Assembly (NCBI GenBank): GCA_020630395.1
Contig: JAHDBM010000003.1
Location: forward strand, 1 to 40,470
DNA length: 40,470 nt
Direction of reading: 5' to 3'
Origin: Flavobacteriales bacterium
Lineage (GTDB): Bacteria; Bacteroidota; Bacteroidia; Flavobacteriales_D; CAJJDF01
In this document: positions 40,397-40,470 of the stretch, in pieces
Layout of the letters: each line of letters begins with the position of its first letter
How positions within the stretch are numbered: the first letter of the stretch is position 1
Notes under the pieces: model-generated
Database searches by the model: none
Seen by the model: only the letters and a program-made list of their open reading frames with translations
Told to the model about the DNA's origin: nothing
Position numbers and translations under genes: made by a program

Positions 40397-40470
40397 ATGC
40401 TAAAGAAAATTGGATATTACTTAAACCCACTCACTTTATTTAAAAAAAATAAAAAAGATAATTTTAATAC
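40397..40470 (+). CDS. Start of an unidentified gene, cut by the window end
   Basis: An ATG at 40397 opens a frame that continues to the last base (24 full codons; MLKKIGYYLNPLTLFKKNKK at its start). It begins 10 bases after the stop of the HhH protein gene on the same strand, so it may belong to the same unit. The basic, aromatic N-terminus could precede a membrane segment, but too little is seen to name it. Confidence 0.45.
   Translation, partial: MLKKIGYYLNPLTLFKKNKKDNFN

Overview
The window is about 40 kb of AT-rich chromosome from a Bacteroidota bacterium, most likely of the order Flavobacteriales. Evidence for this is the type IX secretion system (T9SS) genes (porQ, two PorP/SprF-type barrels, two type B C-terminal sorting domains), the lack of clear Shine-Dalgarno sites, and several promoters of the Bacteroidota form TTTG-N19/20-TAnnTTTG. 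Nearly everything looks like ordinary chromosome. I see no insertion sequence, prophage, integrase-linked island or CRISPR array.

Layout. 1-3488 (minus): tRNA-Thr, hpf, xerC and dnaK. 3689-4252 (plus): a PlsC-like acyltransferase. 4257-8208 (minus): a tightly coupled operon of a type B sorted surface protein, a PorP/SprF barrel and an OmpA/PD40 protein. 8266-9447: thiolase. 9566-12913: a second PorP/OmpA pair without an adjacent cargo gene, whose OmpA protein has the PorE domain order. 13163-13735 (plus): DUF3109 protein. 13724-16261 (minus): small membrane protein, lpxB and a SpoIID protein. 16345-17867 (minus): two Kazal lipoproteins overlapping into porQ. 17922-23999 (minus): lon, a small membrane protein, PIN-PhoH ATPase and NhaC antiporter, with a 400-base gap holding decayed repeats. 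24157-27510 (plus): a 1117-residue secreted protein made of cysteine-rich modules in an A/AB pattern with a type B sorting domain. 27585-29824 (plus): GH3 acyl-amide synthetase overlapping a LysE exporter. 29821-30027 (minus): small Cys-rich membrane protein. 30099-32410 (minus): glycosyltransferase and sugar epimerase, divergent from 32518-35360 (plus), which encodes GDP-D-glycero-alpha-D-manno-heptose synthesis (hddA, gmhA and an hddC-gmhB fusion). 35412-35485: tRNA-Arg with its own promoter and a strong terminator. 35551-37383 (minus): PLP deaminase-like enzyme and TraB/GumN lipoprotein. 37475-40386 (plus): two coupled outer-membrane proteins, the second carrying helix-hairpin-helix motifs. 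A truncated gene starts at 40397.

How it fits together. A large share of the genes serve the outer membrane and cell surface: T9SS parts and cargo, lipid A synthesis (lpxB), heptose glycan synthesis, and beta-barrels. The rest is protein quality control (dnaK, lon), ribosome hibernation, chromosome dimer resolution and central metabolism.

The points most worth a second look are the GH3-LysE pair, the modular 1117-residue surface protein, the Kazal-porQ operon, the fused phosphatase lacking the GmhB zinc ligands, the HhH outer-membrane protein, and two regulatory patterns: a possible sigma-54 promoter with repeated TGTCA sites before dnaK, and promoter boxes lying exactly 4 nt before start codons, which suggest leaderless mRNAs.
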